From: a bacterium
GTDB lineage: Bacteria > SZUA-79 > Acidulodesulfobacterales > Acidulodesulfobacteraceae
Direction: 5' to 3'
Assembly: GCA_021791295.1 (NCBI GenBank)
Contig: JAJYWW010000024.1
Location: forward strand, 1-13,147
DNA: 13,147 bases
Shown: piece by piece, positions 10,380 through 13,147 of the stretch
Layout of the letters: every line of letters begins with the position of its first letter
Position numbering within the stretch: the first letter of the stretch is position 1
Notes under the pieces: model-generated
Databases searched by the model: none
Told to the model about the DNA's origin: nothing
The model's input: only the letters and a program-made list of their open reading frames with translations
Made by a program: the position numbers and the translations under genes

Positions 10380-10892
10380 CTATTCTCCCTTATAATTTTT
10401 AACGTATTTAACGTAATTATTCGCAGATTCCCTTATTGAATCTATCTCTTTTTCGCTCAGATTTTTTTTGATTACGCCGGGAAGTCCTGCTACCAAAGAA
10501 CCTTCGGGTATAACAGCATTTTCTTTAACTAAAGCCCCGGCGGCAATTATGCAGTTTTTGCCGATTTTAGCTCCGGTTAAAACTATGGCGCCTATTCCTA
10601 TAAGGCAGTTATCGCCTATCTCGCATCCGTGCAGATTAACGTTGTGCCCTATAGTAACGCCCCTGCCTATTATCAAAGGACCGGTATCGTGCTGTACGTG
10701 AAGAACGCTGTTGTCCTGAACGTTTGTATTTTCGCCTATTTTAATGTAGTGCACGTCGCCCCTGATAACCGAACCATACCAGATGCTGCAACCCTTCCCT
10801 ATTTCGACGTCCCCTACGATTACGACGTTTTGCGACATATACGCAGTTTCGTCTATCTTAGGATATTTACCAAGATAAGATTCTATTATCAT
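10380..10892 (-). CDS. Gamma carbonic anhydrase family protein (left-handed beta-helix, YrdA/PaaY type)
   Basis: A 170-residue hexapeptide-repeat protein of the gamma carbonic anhydrase-like superfamily, expected to form a trimer. The repeating units (VVIVGDVEIGKGCSIW, VIRGDVHYIKIGENTN, VQDNSVLH, and so on) build the left-handed beta-helix up to about residue 140, followed by a C-terminal helix. The metal-binding histidines seem conserved as H65 (NSVLH), H83 (TIGHN) and H88 (NLHGC); the five-residue spacing of the last two fits the family. The acidic loop that carries the proton-shuttle glutamate in archaeal Cam is missing, as in CamH- and YrdA-type proteins, so carbonic anhydrase activity is uncertain. 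A GGAGG site four nt before ATG supports the start. It heads the ppx-guaB-guaA-dnaE run, with ppx only 1 nt downstream. Confidence 0.92.
   Translation of the reverse strand: MIIESYLGKYPKIDETAYMSQNVVIVGDVEIGKGCSIWYGSVIRGDVHYIKIGENTNVQDNSVLHVQHDTGPLIIGRGVTIGHNVNLHGCEIGDNCLIGIGAIVLTGAKIGKNCIIAAGALVKENAVIPEGSLVAGLPGVIKKNLSEKEIDSIRESANNYVKYVKNYKGE
10385..10391 (-). promoter_or_regulatory. Ribosome binding site deciding the TTG start of ppx
   Basis: AAGGGAG on the minus strand lies inside the last codons of the carbonic anhydrase gene, six nt before the TTG at 10378. There is no ATG between this site and the conserved ASIDIGTNT motif, so this site fixes the non-ATG start. Confidence 0.65.
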
Positions 10893-10896
10893 AAAT

Positions 10897-10901
10897 CCTC
10901 C
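10897..10901 (-). promoter_or_regulatory. Ribosome binding site of the gamma carbonic anhydrase gene
   Basis: GGAGG on the minus strand, four nt before the ATG at 10892. It confirms the start that begins MIIESYLGKYPK. Confidence 0.6.
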
Positions 10902-10959
10902 AGCCCGTTCATGTTTAATTTTTTTATAGGTATTTTTTGTTTTGATTGTTTAATTGTAT

Positions 10960-10988
10960 ATTATATAACAATTTTGCAGAAAAGTCGG
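10960..10988 (-). promoter_or_regulatory. Possible promoter for the carbonic anhydrase-ppx-gua-dnaE run
   Basis: A perfect TATAAT lies at 10965-10960 on the minus strand, about 68 nt before the carbonic anhydrase start. The hexamer 17 nt upstream (CCGACT, 10988-10983) matches only three bases of TTGACA. In an AT-rich gap such a -10 can occur by chance, but this is the largest gap in the window and the natural place for an operon promoter. Confidence 0.35.
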
Positions 10989-11014
10989 GATTTTTTTTCG
11001 TATGTTTATAAATA

Positions 11015-11041
11015 CGGGGACGGAATTCAATTCTGTCCCCG
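11015..11041. repeat. 27-nt palindrome between dxr and the carbonic anhydrase gene
   Basis: Arms of 13 nt (CGGGGACGGAATT and AATTCTGTCCCCG) pair along their whole length with one G-T pair and a single central C. It lies 14 nt past the dxr stop. Neither strand has a T-run directly after the stem, so it does not look like an intrinsic terminator. The GGGGAC...GTCCCC/GAATT composition is far more GC-rich at its base than the surroundings and resembles the short dispersed palindromes often associated with REP-type tyrosine transposases. That family assignment is from memory and not proven by this one copy. Confidence 0.7.
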
Positions 11042-11055
11042 TCGCAACTTGGATA

Positions 11056-12219
11056 CTAAATGCCGGAAATTAGCTTTTTTGAAAGAGATTCTGCCTGCTT
11101 TTTCGCTTCTATAACGTCTTCTATTGTTTTTAATTCGAACGGTTTATGCTTTTTCATTACCGACAAAACGTTCCGGGCGATTTTATTAAAAGATATTTTT
11201 CGATTTAAAAAAGAATGGACAAAAATTTCGTTGGCTTCGCAAAAAACCGCCGGCATGCTCTTGCCTTCCCGTAAAGAACGCCTTGCGATATTTAAAAACG
11301 GGAATTTCTCGTCGTCAGGCGCAAAAAAATCCAGTCTTGCAATTTCGGTCAAATCTATCGGTTTCATGAGATTATGGAAGCGGCGCGGATAAGACAGTGC
11401 ATAACCTATCGGCCCTTTCATATCGGCATCTCCCATCTGGGCTATTGACGTACCGTCCATAAATTCGACCATCGAATGAACTACCGCCTGCGGATGTATA
11501 ACGACGTCGATTCTGTCTTCTTTAAAACCAAATAAAAACGAAGCCTCTATTATTTCAAGCCCTTTATTGGCGAGCGTTGAAGAATCTACGGTAATTTTCT
11601 TCCCCATCTTCCATTTAGGATGGTTTAATGCCATATCGACTGTTATACTCTTGAAATAGTCTTTATCTTTGTCATAAAAAGGTCCGCCGGATGCAGTCAA
11701 GATTAATTTTTTAACGTCCCGTTTGACTCCGCTTTTAAGGCACTGAAACAGAGCCGAATGCTCGGAATCCACAGGAATTATTTTAGCTTTATGCTTTTTT
11801 GCCGTTTTGTTTAGAATGTCTCCTGCCATAACCATGGATTCTTTATTCGCAAGCGCAAGGTCTTTGCCTGCCGCAAGGCTCCGGTAAGAAAGCAAAAGCC
11901 CCGCGGAACCGCTTATGGCGTTCAATACCACGTCGAATATACCGTCGGAAACCGCTTCATGCAGTCCTTCTTCCCCGAAAATTAATTTCGTCTTAACGCC
12001 TTTTATGTTTTTTAAACCGTCTTTAGCCTTATCGTATTCTATTTTCGAAGAAAGAACGCAGTATAAAGGTTTAAGCTTTATAACCTGTTCTTTTAACTCC
12101 TGCGTAAAATGCCCCGCCGCAATGCCTTTTACTGCAAGGAAATCCGGATATGAGACGGCTACGTTTACGGCATTTCTGCCTATAGAGCCGGTAGAACCGG
12201 CAAGAAATATATTTCGCAT
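11056..12219 (-). CDS. dxr: 1-deoxy-D-xylulose-5-phosphate reductoisomerase
   Basis: Converts DXP to 2-C-methyl-D-erythritol 4-phosphate with NADPH, the second step of the MEP isoprenoid pathway; cytoplasmic. The 387 residues are close to the usual length. The NADPH-binding motif GSTGSIG is at 8-14, LANKESMV at 123-130, the metal-binding motif PVDSEHSA at 149-156 (D151, E153), TASGGPF at 175-181, and NKGLEIIEA at 218-226, where E222 is the third metal ligand by comparison with E. coli. All catalytic residues seen are intact. It follows cdsA by 43 nt of AT-rich sequence without a clear Shine-Dalgarno sequence. In many Proteobacteria rseP follows dxr; here there is only a short gap with a palindrome and then an unrelated gene. 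Confidence 0.98.
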   Translation of the reverse strand: MRNIFLAGSTGSIGRNAVNVAVSYPDFLAVKGIAAGHFTQELKEQVIKLKPLYCVLSSKIEYDKAKDGLKNIKGVKTKLIFGEEGLHEAVSDGIFDVVLNAISGSAGLLLSYRSLAAGKDLALANKESMVMAGDILNKTAKKHKAKIIPVDSEHSALFQCLKSGVKRDVKKLILTASGGPFYDKDKDYFKSITVDMALNHPKWKMGKKITVDSSTLANKGLEIIEASFLFGFKEDRIDVVIHPQAVVHSMVEFMDGTSIAQMGDADMKGPIGYALSYPRRFHNLMKPIDLTEIARLDFFAPDDEKFPFLNIARRSLREGKSMPAVFCEANEIFVHSFLNRKISFNKIARNVLSVMKKHKPFELKTIEDVIEAKKQAESLSKKLISGI

Positions 12220-12262
12220 AATATATATAATGTATATTTATTTAATGTATGTCGGTTATTTT

Positions 12263-13075
12263 CTATTTTGAGCAAAAAATCGAAATGTAATAAAAAAACG
12301 GGGCGGCAAGTATCAGGCTGTCTATTCTGTCTAAAATACCGCCGTGGCCCGGAATTAAATATCCGGAATCTTTTTTTCCGCCAATCCTTTTAATTAAAGA
12401 TTCCGTTAAATCACCAAACATTCCGGCTATAATAGTAACGGAAGACAAAACTATAAATGAAAGAAAGGTAAATTCCTTATATTCGCTTATAAATATCCTA
12501 AATATAAGAGCCGTGAGGACGGCGGCTAAAAAACCTATTACTGCTCCCTCTACGGTCTTTTTGGGACTTAAAGAGACGATAAGCTTATGCGTGCCGAAAT
12601 GCCTGCCGCCGTAATAAGCGAAAATATCGGATGCCCATACAAGTATAAATAAAAGCAGAATAAGCATTCTGCCTCCGGAAATTTCAAAAATTTTAACGAG
12701 GAAAGATATAAGAAAGCCGGTATAAATTATTGAAAACAGATCTATGAATAAGGTTTTTCCAAAATCTTTCTTAAAAGAAAGTACGTTTTTAAAAAAGATT
12801 AAAAAGACCGAAATAAATAAAATAAATATAAATGCGCCGTCTTTTAAAAAAGCAAAAGAGAATGAAGTTAAAATCGCAAGCAATTCGGGGAGTATAAAAT
12901 ATTTATATTCCGGCAAATCGAAAATCGAATATATTTCATAAACGGAAAGCGCCGTCATAACGGCAGAAACTATGAAAAATTCATATATATTCAGCAGAAA
13001 TATAGATAAAATTATAATTATGCCGAATATAATGCCGAATATAAATCTTTTAGGGTCGAAATTAGGTTTTTCCAA
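12263..13075 (-). CDS. cdsA: Phosphatidate cytidylyltransferase (CDP-diglyceride synthase)
   Basis: Makes CDP-diacylglycerol from phosphatidic acid and CTP, the branch point for phospholipid synthesis; integral inner-membrane enzyme. The 270 residues contain about eight hydrophobic segments (roughly 11-29, 32-50, 58-75, 80-97, 110-128, 137-155, 178-195, 205-220) plus a final one near 252-268. Signature elements are WASDIFAYYGGRHFG (147-161), SPKKTVEGAVIG (170-181), and the catalytic stretch from FGDLTESLIKR (220-230) through KKDSG (234-238) to the PGHGGILDRIDS motif (242-253), with D221, K235, D236, D249 and D252. The start is a TTG inside the end of uppS (14-nt overlap), preceded by AAAGG and AAGG; no ATG is available before the first membrane segment. 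It is probably translationally coupled to uppS. Confidence 0.96.
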   Translation of the reverse strand: MEKPNFDPKRFIFGIIFGIIIILSIFLLNIYEFFIVSAVMTALSVYEIYSIFDLPEYKYFILPELLAILTSFSFAFLKDGAFIFILFISVFLIFFKNVLSFKKDFGKTLFIDLFSIIYTGFLISFLVKIFEISGGRMLILLLFILVWASDIFAYYGGRHFGTHKLIVSLSPKKTVEGAVIGFLAAVLTALIFRIFISEYKEFTFLSFIVLSSVTIIAGMFGDLTESLIKRIGGKKDSGYLIPGHGGILDRIDSLILAAPFFYYISIFCSK

Positions 13076-13147
13076 ATCGCCTTGACCTTTTTTCGTAATT
13101 TTTTAATGCAGCTATTAAATTTTTCTTTCTAAAATCCGGCCACAAAG
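13062..13147 (-). CDS. uppS: Undecaprenyl diphosphate synthase, C-terminal end (5' part off window)
   Basis: Only the last 27 codons plus TAA are present. They read LWPDFRKKNLIAAL followed by KNYEKRSRRFGKT. The LWPDF motif followed by a short helix and an RxRRFG ending is the characteristic C-terminus of cis-isoprenyl diphosphate synthases of the UppS type, which make the C55 lipid carrier for cell-wall synthesis. The position directly before cdsA and dxr is the classic uppS-cdsA-dxr order, which strengthens the call. The stop overlaps the cdsA start by 14 nt. Confidence 0.88.
   Translation of the reverse strand, partial: LWPDFRKKNLIAALKNYEKRSRRFGKT

Noticed and set aside
11015..11041. Rho-independent terminator for dxr
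   Set aside because: The stem is strong, but on the minus strand it is followed by TATTTATAAA and an A-run rather than a T-run, and the plus strand has no T-run after it either.
10629..11114. A 161-codon plus-strand open frame across the carbonic anhydrase start and the following gap
   Set aside because: It overlaps the conserved hexapeptide-repeat gene on the opposite strand, has no recognisable domain and no ribosome binding site.

Overview
The window is a 13.1 kb AT-rich bacterial chromosome segment in which every supported gene lies on the minus strand, so transcription runs from high to low coordinates. In that direction the order is uppS (C-terminal end only), cdsA, dxr, a 163-nt gap holding a strong palindrome, a gamma-class carbonic anhydrase homologue, a short Ppx/GppA phosphatase, guaB, guaA, dnaE (split by a frameshift near its 3' end), accA, and a GAF/HD-GYP sensor protein that runs off the window. 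No gene-free stretch exceeds about 165 bases. I see no rRNA, tRNA, CRISPR array, complete insertion sequence or phage gene.

This is mostly core housekeeping. The uppS-cdsA-dxr block covers lipid-carrier, phospholipid-precursor and isoprenoid synthesis. The carbonic anhydrase-ppx-guaB-guaA-dnaE block is tightly packed (gaps of 1, 22, 3 and 19 nt) and reads like one operon. It joins a polyphosphate/pppGpp-type phosphatase, the two enzymes that turn IMP into GMP, and the replicative polymerase. accA has its own likely promoter overlapping the end of dnaE. The HD-GYP gene follows accA after 36 nt.

The gene content, the dnaE-accA adjacency, frequent ATA isoleucine codons, and a cysteine-rich 'two-CW'-like module in the HD-GYP protein suggest a Gram-negative anaerobe-type lineage near the former Deltaproteobacteria (Desulfobacterota and relatives). 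That placement is an inference and is weak at genus level.

The points most worth a second look are three. First, a -1 frameshift in dnaE lies just after the predicted beta-clamp-binding motif and separates the polymerase core from the OB-fold and C-terminal domain. Second, a 12-cysteine insertion sits inside the second GAF domain of the HD-GYP protein. Third, an isolated 27-nt near-perfect palindrome lies downstream of dxr and does not look like a terminator. I did not find a convincing wholly new multi-gene system.
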